64,000 nt of DNA, taken from the NCBI GenBank assembly GCA_949130495.1, contig OX422216.1:367126605-367190604 (forward strand), written 5' to 3'. The translations under genes were made by a program, and so were the position numbers. The notes beneath the pieces were generated by a model. That model was not told the DNA's origin. It did not search any database and worked only from the letters and a program-made list of their open reading frames with translations. This document shows, one piece after another, positions 38,049 through 51,125 of the stretch (position 1 is the first letter of the stretch; the number at the start of each line of letters is the position of its first letter). The DNA is from Sambucus nigra. Taxonomy: Eukaryota; Streptophyta; Magnoliopsida; Dipsacales; Adoxaceae.

Positions 38049-38833
38049 ACTAACTTGAAAAGAGATTTTCAGAAATCTCCAGTTTAGCCCTGAAAAGTTT
38101 GGGAAATTATAATCTGGCCCAGAATGAGTTTTTAAATAATTTTGGCACATTAATAGAGTGAGAAACTTGGGAATAATGTTGGAAAATTAAATATATTAAA
38201 GATTAAAATTATTTGAGATATCTATATAATTATTATACAATTATTTGAGAATAATCCTTATGACAAGTATGGGCAACATCGAGGACATATGTACAGGTAC
38301 TTGGGTTAAATGAAAGATCATGGGAAAAATAATTACATAATATATTTATGATGGTAATCATTATTACAAGTACGGGTAGTATTCGAGAAATACTACGAGT
38401 ACTTGGGATAGGATAAATTCCTAATATGATATAGGTAATGTAAGTACCTAAAACTAAATAGGTAGATAATAATGCCTACTTGATTGATTGGTGGTTTATG
38501 TGTATTAATAAACTAGCTTACTTGCTATCGGGGGAGGTTTGCGCGTGAGGGCAATCATATCCTGATGAATCTAATGAGATTTTTGACTTGTCACTCGAGA
38601 ACATATAACTTAGGGATTGATCATCACTTTTAGGTGTGACCGGTCATTTGGGTGCGTAGATATGTGCGTAGCCCAAAGGCTTAGGACTATGTTCTCCTCC
38701 AATGTTTGTGTTTGATAATTGTGTTTTGAGGAATCAATACCGAACCTATAGTCCTCCATACAGTGATGAGATGTATTGGGACATGATAGTAGAGTATTGC
38801 AGCACCACAAATGTGTCTCGGGGTGCAGTATTG

Positions 38834-38854
38834 TATATATATATAATAGAGCGA

Positions 38855-38897
<43 letters not shown>
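38834..38897. repeat. (TA)n then (CA)n microsatellite inside the solo LTR
   Basis: A short TATATATATATA (38834-38845), then an uninterrupted (TA)n from 38858 to about 38891, passing into ACACACACA. It produces overlapping low-complexity YIYIYI frames that are not genes. Confidence 0.95.
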
Positions 38898-38899
<2 letters not shown>

Positions 38900-39854
38900 T
38901 ATGATGATATCTACTCTGTGACTAAAGTAGAATTGAAAGATAATGATATCTGGGATTAATTAAGTATGAAAACATTTAATTGAATTGAATTAGTAAAGGG
39001 ATTATCCATGTTGAATCTAAATGGATATACATATTATTATTATTACATGTATTATGAGATAAATATGTGGGAATGAATTTGGATATGAATAGTGGATACA
39101 TTGGGTTGATCTAGTTAGCGTGGGAACTGTAACTAGTATGACTTAGAGGTACGTTAGGCGTGCACTCTAGATGAGAGGTGAGAACCTCAAGAGAGAGTTC
39201 GATAATCTAACATGTATGTAATAATTGCTAAATACAACATTTATTCACTTGTTGTTTTATAAACTATTTTTACATCAGGCTTTGATCCATTTCCTTGCAT
39301 ATTCTCGTCTCTCTCTTATGTCTCCTATATCAGGTGTCCATCCGTAGGGACACCAATCATTGAGGATTGTGACATGTGACGAGCTATGGACGCTATGGGG
39401 TTTTGAGCCTTATTTAGATGCCTTCACATTCATTGATTCATACTCTGTAGTGATCTTTCATTTAAGGCATTTCTCCCCAAAGATTTTAGTTATTTCCTTT
39501 CTATCTGAGTCAGGATTATATTCGTTTGTCATTATGATACATTTGTTATCATTGGGGTTATTGTATTTACATATTTTACAGGAAATTTTTATTCCAGTTG
39601 CATTTAATTCAATTGTGATATTTACTCAGTTGTTATTCAATGTGTGAATGGATTGTGTTAAATGGTTTATGTTTTAAAAAGTGGAATTTTATTAAAATAA
39701 AATTTGAAAGTTTTTAACACCTGTTTAATTAAGTATTAGGTGATTATAAAATGTTTTCAACAGTGATGCTAATAATGATCCTATTATATATTTTTATTTA
39801 ATTTGGTATGGGACTGATCATCCGGTATTTAATTAAGCGGGGTGTTACAATGAT

Positions 39855-42800
39855 CTAAATTTTTTTTCATGATCTAAACCTTTTTTTCATTGCTCTTAGG
39901 TTGTTTAAAAAATGGAGATAAAGGGATGAACACCTTAGCTAAAAAATCGCCACTTTATTTTTTCTTTTTTTTTTCATTCCTCTCATTTTTTTTAAAATCG
40001 AGTTATAGATGCTCCATCTCTCATCAAGTTTCATTTTTTTTTTGTGAGGTTGTTCTTCAGTTTTTGGTGGACCTAGGTAGTGGGCTTGGACTGGAGAGCG
40101 ACTGGTTTGTGTGGGGATCGTGGTCGATATGTTTGGTTCAATTGGATCTCTGTCTATCTTGATGGTTTCTCGGATGATACCCATTTGGGTTTGGGTTGAG
40201 TTTCTCCAGCACTATGATCGTGGCTTTTCCTTCAACGATTTGAGAAAGCTCAAGTTTGCGCCTCAGATTTTGTAATAACTCTATATTTAAGAACTCTCAA
40301 AATTTGCCTTTTCTTTCTCTAAAATTCTCTTTGCTACATTTTAAGGGCTTTGATGCAGTTCATTACTTAAACTACTTGAGTTACCTTTTTTAATTTATTT
40401 ACTTGTTGTTGTTTTGTTTGTTTTGATGTGTATGGTGGTAATATCATGCAAATCTCATAAATAAAGACCTGAAATTTGAGTTCCCCTACTGTTGAAATTT
40501 GAATTCCTTTACTCCCAACTATTTGAACTCTCGAATTTGTTGTTTTTTATTTTTAGTTTATTTTCTTTTTTGTTTTTTTTTTGCAAGAAACATGGTTGAT
40601 GAAAGAACATATAAAACCACGTGGTTACAGTTGAAGGACTGAAGCTAGATTTTAGTAGCTTGTAAAGGTGATAAGGGTGTTTAACAATTCAATGTATGTT
40701 GGTAGTACCAAATGGTGTTCTTTTCAAGGTATGTTAATCCATTTAGAACTTTTGGTTTTATATCTCTACATTTTTTTTGTATGGTGGGTTTTTATATCAT
40801 TTGAAACAAATATAATCTGCAATTCTTTACACTTTTTTTATATGGTGTGTTTTTATATCAGTTGAAACAGATATGATCTGCAATGGTTTCAGAATATTTC
40901 TTTACAATTATGTTCTTTACACTAATTTTTTTTAATATTACTTTAAAAAAATACATTTTTCTAATTTTTCATACTATTAGTATTTTTATTTTATAATACC
41001 AATATTACATATCTTTTTTATTTATTCGTCATATTATGTTTTTAAGTAATAAATTTATATTCCCAATATTATTATTTTATATTCCTAATATTACAATTTA
41101 AAAAAAGCTAAATATTTTTAATTTTCTTAATGATATTTTTGGAGTTTGAAAGTAATAATGTGCGAATATTTGTAATTTTTGAATTTTAAAGTAATTTTAA
41201 GCATTATTGATTCTCTAGAACAATGTCTTTTTAATAAGGAGCAACATTTTTTTTTATTAGATTATATCTATTTTTAGAGTTTAAATGAACTTTTTGATAA
41301 CAAGTGAAAAAAGTGATGTTTATGTGGGTTAGAGGACAATTACCTCTTTTTATCCAAGTAGAAAGCTTGATCTATTATCCCAAAATAGAAAAAGTAGCAA
41401 CAATCAATGCGATGGAGTTTTATTAATAAAGAAGAAGACGAAATGTGATGGTTTAAAAGAAAGATGAAGACTGTGCTAGTTTCTCATGCCATGCATACGG
41501 ATTCTCAAAACGGATTTTGTTTTCCCCATGGTTTTATGAGTAGACCTATCATGTAGACCTAGAAAGCCCCACTTAATTGTCTTTTTTTTTTAAGTCTAGA
41601 CACTCTTTATGGTGTGGGAGTCCCAATGAGAGTCTTAAAATCCTCAATATTTATTTTGTTGAATGATGGAGCCATTTTCTGAAAATACCAAAAACAAATC
41701 TTACACGCAACCATTGGTTTGTAGGTATCTAATTTATGGTAGACTTGGTAATTGGAATGTCCTACAATTAAAGTTTATGTATGATTACTCAGTAACTAAA
41801 ATGGTCTATTATTGAAAAGTAAGCTTGGTAATTAAAAATAAGATATATTTTTAGTTGTTGAAAATTTATTTGATATTTAGTAAATATGTTCATATTATTT
41901 ATTTTCTATTTATTTTAAAATAAAATGTGGTTTTACCTTGACATTTTTTTACACGGCTATTGTATAGGTTTTGTGTTACTTTGGGAACTTCAGTTACTCA
42001 AACTCTATGATGCGGTGAATGACTCGGGGTGCAAACTTTCTATTTTATGGGGTTTAAAAAAAATCATTTACGATAATAAGTTTGCGTATCGGTGTTATTG
42101 TCATGAATTGAGTTAAATCAAGATGATTATTTGTTAAATTGTTTACAATTATTGTACCATAGGTGTGACCTAAATTATGAATGCTTCAGTTGTGGTCAAA
42201 GAAACGAGTCACTATACCATAATTGTTATACAAGGGTTGTTTATCAAATCCATTGGATCAGATTGGCGTCTGTGAAGTCATATCATCGTGTCATATCTAA
42301 TTTATAAGTATCCATTTAATAGTCAAAACAAATAAATTTAAGAAATATTAACTTCAAATTGTTTTACGTTATCATGTTAATCTATTAAAATACCAACTCT
42401 CTTACACGACTAACAGGTTTCAAAATTTTGAAACATGCATGACATGTTCATGTAAGTAAATCTTAAGATAAATACATCTCAGAAATGTCAATTTTGAATC
42501 AATGTGCTGATTTTTCTTTCATGTTTAAAATTCTCAACTATTCTAATAATTAAAACTAATAAATTTGAGGATTAATAATTTATTAAAATATTTCACCGTG
42601 CCATTGGGAGTACTCACATTATACACATAATATACATGTATAAATCAAAATAAAAAAATATTAAATACACTCATGTGTCAAGCAATATACACAACACATT
42701 GGTGTGTTGGATGAATACACATGTATAAATTTATGACAATGCCATCGGCTAGATTATTATGTAGTGTTACAAGTGATATAGAAAGTTTAAACTAAATTGT

Positions 42801-43885
42801 AGGTTGAATATGTATTGTTACAAAATTTCTGTACCATTGTTATTAAATAAGATGGAATACAATCAGTGCTTTTAAGTCTTTCTTACAGTTACGTTAACAT
42901 GTTCATATGTAGTGTTACAAAGGTGTCAAATGAATAATACTGCATATGGTGGTGCAAATTTTTTTAAAAGACAAAGTATCAGGGGAACAAATTTATCATT
43001 GTGCCATGTTCATGGGTACGTCCCACTATATATATAATCTAGAGTTTTAAGCTTCATATTCATTATAAATGGTTAGCGAGGGGATACAAAACATTATTCA
43101 ATTTTTCGTGATGGGACTAAAATAGAGAGATCCATAACTTACTTAAATCAAAGAGTTTTAATCTCAAAAGGTTTCCACACAACTACCTAGCTTTGGTAGA
43201 ATCATATACTAGAAGATCCAAGAATTTTAGTGAATACAAGTAAGATTTTGGAGAGCCAAAAGAAGGAAGCCCTTCATAACCAACAAATACCTTTCACCAT
43301 ATCAAATTACTATCAGATCCACAAAAATATTGTATTCGTAAGCCTAGGTTTAGGTTTTAAAAGATTCACGGTTAAATGTTTTATTTTGCGCAATCGATCC
43401 CCATCAATTGGTATTAGATCCCACACTAAAGAATGATAAAGGTTTGGGAAGACTCATGTTTTCCACCTTAAAACCATATATTTCATGTTAGATATTTGTG
43501 TGTGTATTTGTGAACTAACGTTGTTTTATAGTACATGTTTGATTATATCCCTTCCATTATGGTCACATAATTATATATGGGTGAATGGATCCTAAGGTGG
43601 TTTATTTGTAGCTATTTTTTGTTTTAGATTATTTATGGCTGTAATAATTAGGGTTTTATAATAATTACTCTTAATCAATGTACTGAAGGCAAATGTAAGG
43701 GGATCTAATTTTATAGTCCCTATTATATATTAGGTTTGGTTATAGAGGATTTTCATGGGTTCTGTTTAAGTCAGGAGACCAACCATGGAGGTTTTATGAG
43801 AATTGAAGGAGATAGTGTCAAAGAACAAATAAATAAGGAAAAAGGGAAAATGATGCAGAAAAGTGTCATTGGGAATTCAATCAAG
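39855..43885. other. AT-rich stretch, nothing recognised
   Basis: No convincing coding region on either strand. Short frames of 60-95 codons lack family resemblance. 40750-40880 contains a two-copy repeat of about 70 bp (TTTTTATATCA(T/G)TTGAAACA(A/G)ATAT). The remainder is T-rich and probably decayed transposon sequence. Confidence 0.4.
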
Positions 43886-43939
43886 CCGCTATAGAAGCTA
43901 CCCCTGCTTGCTGAAGTGGAGTTATGACCACTATAGCGG
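43886..43939. repeat. Inverted repeat CCGCTATAG ... CTATAGCGG
   Basis: A perfect 9-bp inverted pair at 43886-43894 and 43931-43939 with a 36-bp spacer. Each arm contains the palindrome CTATAG. In style (GC-richer, palindrome-based, embedded in AT-rich non-coding sequence) it resembles the palindrome clusters of the LTRs. No LTR ends were identified around it. Confidence 0.7.
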
Positions 43940-44940
43940 TTGTCAACGAAGAGGAAAAGGAGTCTAGGAGTTCAGCTTTGGATTGTTACTTCATGCTTTT
44001 TTGAGGATTATTAAGGAAGTCCTTATTCTTCATGAAGTCCTCTCAAGGAAGAATTACGTCCATAATGGATAGGGATAACTTTGTCCTTTTATGTATTATC
44101 AAACGCTATTTATCATTATATGTCTATTTATTATTATTTGTTTCATGATGTCATGTGCTAATTAATTGGATAACTAGGAACATCTCATTTTCTGGACAAC
44201 ACAGTTTATTATTTAGAGACCTACCCATATCATAATGTTCTTGGAAAACTAGTTTTATTTATTCTTTTCTAAATTGAATTTTAATCGTGTAATTAATTTG
44301 AAGGTTTAAATCGAGTTTAGATCTCCGGGTTTTAGTTTAATTTAAAAATAATTTCTTTGGAGAATTAAAATAGTGAGATCGGGAAACTTAATCTGTACAT
44401 GTAATTTGGAAAATTATCAAGGATTTAATTCGAACTTTTGGAATTTAATAAATTATTTTTTGAAAACCCTCAAGTTCTAATGTTTATTGTGAGACATGTT
44501 TCAATATTAATCCCCCGGTATCCATCGGTATTTAAAATTATGATGTGATTAATTACTCATGTCAACATTATCTCGCCCCCAATCAGATGGTTTTAATCGT
44601 AGTATCCTAAAATTTTTAAAATTCCTAAGTGATAGTTCATCTAAATTGAATTTAAGTGTGATCGGTACTCCCATCGAGGAAGTTTTGCACGAGGGAGTAT
44701 GATTTCAATGAAGGAGCCTACAGTATAATCTTAAACAAAACTAATTATATCCTACCCATATAGTCATTGTCATTAGGTATGGGATAAAATAATGATAACT
44801 ACTCAATTTTATTGGATAAAAGTTCCTAAATTGTTTGGAGTCCATAATTAAAAGGTTAAAGTATGTCAAGTTCAATTTGAAGTGATTTAATCTCTGATCG
44901 AGAAATCCCACTTCATAAGGGAACTAGGATGTTTGATGAC
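43940..44940. other. Non-coding stretch before the copia fragment
   Basis: AT-rich sequence, probably part of a decayed LTR element. The pair GGTACTCCCATCGAGG (44654) and GCACGAGGGAGTATG (44687) is loosely repeated and inverted. No gene is seen. Confidence 0.3.
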
Positions 44941-44944
44941 ATTT

Positions 44945-46375
44945 TATTTTTATCTTATAGTCTATGAATTCCAAATTAAAATTAAATCGTAGTTGATTCT
45001 CACGTGTAATGATGACCTTCTAGACATCCACACACTGTACAAAATGATGCTTAGGAAGAGAACTAGATTAAAAAAAAAATCAAGGAGTTTATTGAAAAGA
45101 TATAATGTCTTAGTCTTGTGGGTAAACAAAATACGAAAGACTACACTAACTAATGTCTTGCCCATGAAACTCAAACTAAGGATTTTTCTGAAAAAATCAA
45201 AAATATTTCTGAACCTAATGAAATTCTGGAAAAGAAATACAAGTCCACGTTTTTAGAATTGGAACAATCAAAAGAAAAATCTTCAACAGTTTTCAAAAAG
45301 TTTCCAAAATTTAAAAATAACTCTAATTGTTTTGAAAACTTTGTAGTAGTTAGTAAGACTAATTATGATGACAGAACTGGAATTGGATTTAACACTGACA
45401 CGTATACAAAAAATTTACAAACCATAAATTTTGTGTCAGGAGGTAAAAGGCCTATGGAAACTTGTCTAGAATTTCAAGATAAAAAAGTTGATTTTGATAA
45501 AAAATAAAAAGGGAAAGACATTTTGGTAAGTGATGATCTAAAGATAATGTTGAATCTAAGAGTAAGTTCGTTTTCCCCCAAAATATGGTAAGGAGATACC
45601 TCATTTCAACCTATCTTTAAGAAACCGAAGACTGATGTTCCTCACTTAGATAAACCCATTTTTAAAGATCTTAGTGATAATAAGAAACCTTCAAGACACC
45701 TTTACTAATCCTATTGTGATGTCTACGGACATTCACTTGAAACCTGTTTTCAAACGCTTATAGGTCGCTCCATGTCTTACACTCCTTTGTATAGAAACTT
45801 CCTATACTAGGAAAAACATAAATTACTACGTCCTTCCTAGATAGTCTGATAAGAACTCTAACTATCATAATCGAAAGAAACGATCCGACACTAAAAGAAA
45901 GTAAAAAATAAAGGGATCTAGATTGATGACTAAACCAATTGCTCAACAAAATTTCAAAAATTAGTTTTCTGCGCAAAAATCTTTTAGAGAAAAATTTGAT
46001 GCTCATAAATTTTATCATACCTGAGAAAATATGCACAAACACTTTAAAACTAGAGAAATTTGGGTTAGGAAAGATAATCTAATACCCCAAATTAAGTGTA
46101 ATGTGGTTATTAGTTCTTTAAAAGCTCGACAAACTTCATCTGGATGGTATTTGGACTCGGGTTGTTCTAAACATATGACCAGGGACAATACTAAGCTAAC
46201 CAACAAAACTGACTTCTTAGGAGAAATTTTTTGTTTGTAGATGGAGTCTCTGCCCAGACCATATGTAAAGGGACAATCTAAGAAAGAGGTCTACCTACTC
46301 TTGAGTACGTTCTATAGTAAAGGGTCTTAAAGATAACTTACTTAGTAAATAGCAGTTTTATGACTCAAATCATAC
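44945..46375 (+). pseudogene. SIRE-like Ty1/copia gag C-terminus and protease fragment
   Basis: A Lys/Glu-rich helical linker (NEILEKKYKSTFLELEQSKEK, in pieces, about 45200-45280) is followed by TGIGFNTDTYTKN (family: xGLGYN), a degenerate knuckle CDVYGHSLETCF (about 45720), and then the copia protease start WYLDSGCSKHMTRDN at about 46144-46188, with the D-S-G motif intact. GLKDNLLSK (about 46323) matches the family's GLKHNLLSISQL. The text breaks off near 46380, so integrase, RT and RNase H are absent. Frameshifts separate the blocks. The order and wording fit SIRE/Maximus-type copia. Confidence 0.75.
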
Positions 46376-46379
46376 CGCC

Positions 46380-47100
46380 ACATTCTCAAAATCCTATTCA
46401 ATTATGAACCATTGCATAAGGATAATTATTAGTGTAAAAATTAAATCCATGCCTAGCTAAATCAATAGTGGGTTAGGGAACATGAACCCAACCTGGGATT
46501 TTCAATGTTAAATATAAAATTCAACATAATTAAATAATTAATTCTTGGAATTTGATACTTTAATCGAGACTAATATTGTAGGTCTCTGAACTTTGTTTTT
46601 TGAAAGAAATCGGAGTGTTTGAGGATGCAATATGCATGTCGATAATTTTATCGTTCGCATTAATTAATTAGATGACCAAATATCACGCGGGTTAACGCCC
46701 AAATATATTTGGTGCTTCGAGTTAGTTTATGCTCTTCTTTCAATTAATTAAATAGTTTTCTAGATTTTTATATTTAGAGGGGATACTCGACGGTTCGGGG
46801 GACTGGATTCCAACTCTTTTTTTTAAAGTGTTTCCAAAAATCGAAAGTTTAAGTTCTTGATTTGATTAAATTTATTTTTATTAGCGTAGTTTATTTTGCT
46901 TTGTTAATTAGAAAATTCTCAAATTACAAAAATCATCTTTATTTCTTTCTCGAGTCAAAGCCTAGGTCTTATAAGTCAACCTTTCATTCGTTATCGTTTT
47001 ATAATCTATACCTCGAGGATTCGACCCCGACTTACTGAGTTATTACTTGAGCGATCGACTAGCACTTGAGCCGTAGCTACATATGTAGCACAAACATTTA
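46380..47100 (-). other. Interspersed non-coding segment homologous to 30.1-30.4 kb in opposite orientation
   Basis: Read on the minus strand from about 47060, GTCGGGGTCGAATCC, then a long AT-rich stretch and GAGTTGGAATCCAGTCCCC parallel the plus-strand text at 30124-30330. No protein is encoded. It is probably an untranslated part of a repeated element family. Confidence 0.4.
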
Positions 47101-47102
47101 GG

Positions 47103-47300
47103 CAATAACATCTCTATGCCTTTTACGCAATAACATCTGTTTGGATTTATATCCAACATCTTTTGCGTCTATGGCTATAACATCTCTATGCCATTTAAAT
47201 AATAATATATCCTTGGGTAAGACACCCAACATCTCTTGCTGCTACAACTATAATATCTCTATGCCATTTAGGCAATAACACCGCTTTAGATTAAAAACCC
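47103..47300. repeat. Tandem repeat, about 73-bp unit, about 2.7 copies
   Basis: AACATCTCTATGCC recurs at about 47107, 47179 and 47252 (the last with one change), with GCAATAACA and CCAACAT words at corresponding places in each unit. Confidence 0.8.
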
Positions 47301-47754
47301 AACATATTCGAGTTATTATCAACTCATCTATTCTCCTTTAAGGCTATACACGTCTATTTATATATATATATAAATATTTATATCTATATCCAATCAACGA
47401 CTAAACTATTAAGGCACATAATCCTACTTATAAAGTTTCACCAACTTTTTCGATATATTAAGCAAGATCAAAAACCAATATACTTACTAACCATAACCCT
47501 AGCTAAAATTATAACCATTACCCTATCCATCACCATAACCATAATTATACCTACAACAACTATCACAATAAACACAACACTAGTCATTTTCGACCTAATC
47601 AATCATATACACTAAATATGACCTCTACAATATACATCACATCAACCTAATCATATATAAAATTCTACTCATAGTAATCGTGATGATACTGGTTTGCTGT
47701 ATACATCTCTTAGATCATGAAGTAACCCATCATCTTTGGCGTTTAATATTATCA

Positions 47755-47758
<4 letters not shown>

Positions 47759-47842
<84 letters not shown>
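47759..47842. repeat. (AT)30 microsatellite followed by (GTAT)n
   Basis: An uninterrupted AT run from 47759 to 47818 followed by about six GTAT units. The opposing YIYIYI frames over it are not genes. Confidence 0.97.
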
Positions 47843-47899
47843 ATGTATATGTATATACATATATCTTATCAGTATCAAATTGGTGAGTAGACTCACCTC

Positions 47900-49182
47900 A
47901 TATGTGTCTTTACTTATTCTTTCCCTAATTAGCCTGTGTCGTAGTCACTAACGGTGTGTCAGAACCTAACAATCTAATACAATCACTATGCTATAAAATA
48001 TTATTAAATTTCGTAAGCTTACTAATTTAACTAAAATATAGTACACATTCATATGTTCTCCACATTTATAATCAACCATAACGCTCACAATCACTTTATT
48101 TAAGCATTATTAAATAATAACACTTTAAATGCTAAAATAATACTAATCTATACTTGCAAGAGGTTAGTATGTTAGTAATTAATTTAAATCTTAAACTAAT
48201 CATGACTAAATAATAATTAATGAAATTGATACAAAAAGTTATACCAACATACTCCATAAATTGAGTACAACAACTTTAGTTCTCATCAACACATCAAATT
48301 CTAAATATATAATCCGTTAAAAATCAATATTCGTTTAATAAGCACCTTAACGAGTGACATATCAAAATAATCCAAAAGATATTAAAATATATAATCATGC
48401 TCCTCTCGTATCGTAACACAACTTTTGTTTTAGGAGTCATATTTAATCTTACTTATATATCCATATAAAGCATACATAAGTTAATAGAGCCCCTAAAAGC
48501 ACCAACACAAAATAAACCAATAATTAAAATCTAAACCGACAAGGACAATCCATACAACTCAATAAAAAACATTAATTAAGGAAGAATTACTTTAGAAATT
48601 ATTCTGGATTGTATGAATTTTTTCTTCCTCCGAAATCCTATGATCCAAAGTCCTCTGCCTTTTCCCCTTTTGTTATTTTCAAAACGTCTATTTGTTTCCT
48701 CCAGCATCTAACGGTGAGGCTTTAACATATATACAATCCTAACTTAATCCAAATTATTATTTCAACCTTTTTCTTAACTTATGCTCAATTACATATCAAC
48801 CCCACTTTATGTTACTATTAACAATGTATCAAATTAACTATTTCATCGCTTTTTAATGTACCGCTCACATATATTTAATTCAGGAACTAAAATTACATAG
48901 TCAACCATGATAATATTACATAAAACACATAAAGCTATCAAGTACTAAACTATCTAATTATGCAATAATCGACATAATTTAACTACTATGAATAGTTAAA
49001 TAGTTTTAAATGGCATGCCAATTTTAGAATGCCACAATCGTATTCTTATATACATAATCTTTTTAATTGAAACTATTCAAGTTTAGTAACACATCTTATA
49101 AAAAAAATGATTTATTCTCATTAAATGCAACTTAGCATATTAATCCTAATTATTAAATATTCATTTAGGACGGGATATTACA
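47900..49182 (-). mobile_element. LTR-like fragment, minus orientation, right end at 49182
   Basis: The right end CGGGATATTACA reads on the minus strand as TGTAATATCCCG, like the starts of the solo LTRs in this window, and is followed by GATAT. Minus-strand GGTGAGTCTACTCACC near 47896-47882 recalls the later part of such LTRs. The left boundary was not found, and no matching GATAT was seen, so extent and identity are tentative. Confidence 0.35.
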
Positions 49183-49187
49183 GATAT

Positions 49188-50266
49188 GTACACATAACAA
49201 TTTATCCGCATTGAGTGGTGTGTTTGCATACTCTCCCACCCCCAAACCCAAATTTAACCCTAATATTACAAACTCCTCCAACACCCAAACTTAAATTGAA
49301 CCCTAATATTATAACCTAGGTGGCACAAAACTCCACTATCACACGAGTGATAAAAATAAAAAATAGGTGGCAATATTAACAAGCCAGATAAATCATATAC
49401 ACTTAAATCCCCACATCGTTGCACCCACTCTTAACAAGGTGTTGTTTCTAACATCATGCAAAACCTACGGCTGTCACTCGGAGTTGACAGTAATGCCAAC
49501 TAGATAAAATCTTTAGGCCTCGCCAGAACTATTTTTGGTTCTTGTCTACAACACCTAGAATCCAAATTCGAACACCAGTCAACTACATGGCCATACACTA
49601 AAAGTCAACAAATTGTAATCATAAATTACATTTTGATCTTTATTTAGTTACTTATCTCGTTATCTCATAACACCCTTTTATCTTTTCCCCATTGTCTCTA
49701 ATAGGGGTACTTTTAGTCTACCATACATAATCATGATCCACAATCAAAACATTCTCTTCCCTGTAGTCCTTTGGAATTGACTCCTTCCTTAGCTTTGCAT
49801 AACTAATGCATCCACAATATATGAACAACACACATAGTCATACCCATCTTCATAATAATACCTTATTGAGTTATCTCAACCCAAATAAAAAAAATTGATC
49901 CTCACGTTTATAGTTTCCACTTACTTAGGTGTACTAATAATTCATTCCTAGCTAGCTCCAACTCATTCTCTACAACTCTGTGGTGGACCTACCTCTAGGG
50001 CAAAAGTTCTCACATGTTCATCACCCTTAATCACATGCATGCTTAACCCTGTATTAACCCTGCTTGTATCTATGAGAAATAAAATTTCACTCTCTCATGG
50101 GAACTAACCACACATATTCTTCATCATAGTCCTGTCTTTTTGCTAAAATATAGAAATCAATTGCCTCTTCTCTTAGGTACACAAAATCTCAGGCATTCTA
50201 CTAGTAGCAATTTCCATCACAACGAATAATAACATAGTTAGAATCCAAATCTCTAATAGGTTCCTT
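49188..50266. other. AT-rich non-coding stretch, nothing recognised
   Basis: 49235-49320 has loosely repeated C-rich words (CCCAAACCCAAATTTAACCC, later CCCAAACTTAAATTGAACCC). No coding region with recognisable similarity is present. The stretch ends at AATAG, which could be the left target duplication of the LTR at 50272. Confidence 0.4.
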
Positions 50267-51125
50267 AATAGTGTAACAACCCTCACTTTTAGGAGGCTAA
50301 TTTCATATTTAATTTACCGCATAAGGTAATTATATAAAATGTTGGGACTGAAGTAAATATTAATCTAATGAATTGAAAGTTAATATTTACTAGATTGATG
50401 CATATTTACTATATGTGAAAGTAAATATCATCAGGTTGCTTGTTTTATAGTGTCATGTGTTTTAGATGACATTATGGTTTAAATGAAATTAGAACTCGAA
50501 ATAAATTATACAATTGCCAGATGCGAGTTTAGAGGGTGTAGTTAGTCCCGGAATGTCCGAGACAGTAAAAATAAGTGCCATATTGTGTTTTTGGGTTTCG
50601 AGTACTTTTACCTGGTTTTAACATAAACGCGTATTTAGGAGTCATTTTAATGTGGTATTAACCACTTAAGTTGGAGATTTTAGACTTAAGCCACGATTTT
50701 AAGTCTTGCCCCTTATTTTATTTCCTCATTTTATGTCTTAAACAAAGAACGAAAGAAAGAGAAAGAGAGAGAAGAAGAGAAAAGAAGAGAAGAGAGAGAT
50801 TGGAGCTTGGATTGCTTCTACCCAAAAAAATATGAGATATCAACCCTAAGGCAAGTTTTCTACTTGTTAATATATGATTTAAGATGATTAAATTGTGTGA
50901 TAGTTGTGTATTTGTATTTATGGATCAAAAATAGAATTTATGGGATTTAAACCCTAATCTTAGTTTTGATGATAAAATTGTGGATTATAGTGGTTATAAA
51001 TCATGTAGGATGATTTTGGGTAGATAAATGTTGTTGGTTGTGTTTAAAATGGGGGTATTTGAGGTTTGGGGAAGTTAGGGTTCATAACCCTTAAAGCCAT
51101 TCTTGGCAAAATCCGTAGGGGCAAA

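Larger units (their letters stand above)
36829..39849 (+). mobile_element. Solo LTR, gypsy-type, 3021 bp, with perfect ATGAT target duplication
   Basis: It starts TGTAATACCCCGTAATTTTT and ends AAGCGGGGTGTTACA. ATGAT stands at 36824-36828 and 39850-39854. It is collinear with the LTR at 9384: matching start, GGGTCTCGGG block, GA-rich stretch (about 37180-37240), palindrome cluster, a GAGGTTTGCGCGTGAGG block (38535), GTGCACTCTAGATGAGAGG (about 39160) and CATTTCCTTGCATA. No internal region is attached. Confidence 0.93.

Noticed and set aside
39890..40184. Possible host gene exons on either strand near 39.9-40.2 kb
   Set aside because: The two opposite frames overlap, are T/K-rich and show no domain. 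Nothing supports splicing or a start.
47669..47951. Overlapping YIYIYI-rich frames on both strands, also at 38610-38959 and 52063-52428
   Set aside because: They are translations of (AT)n microsatellites.
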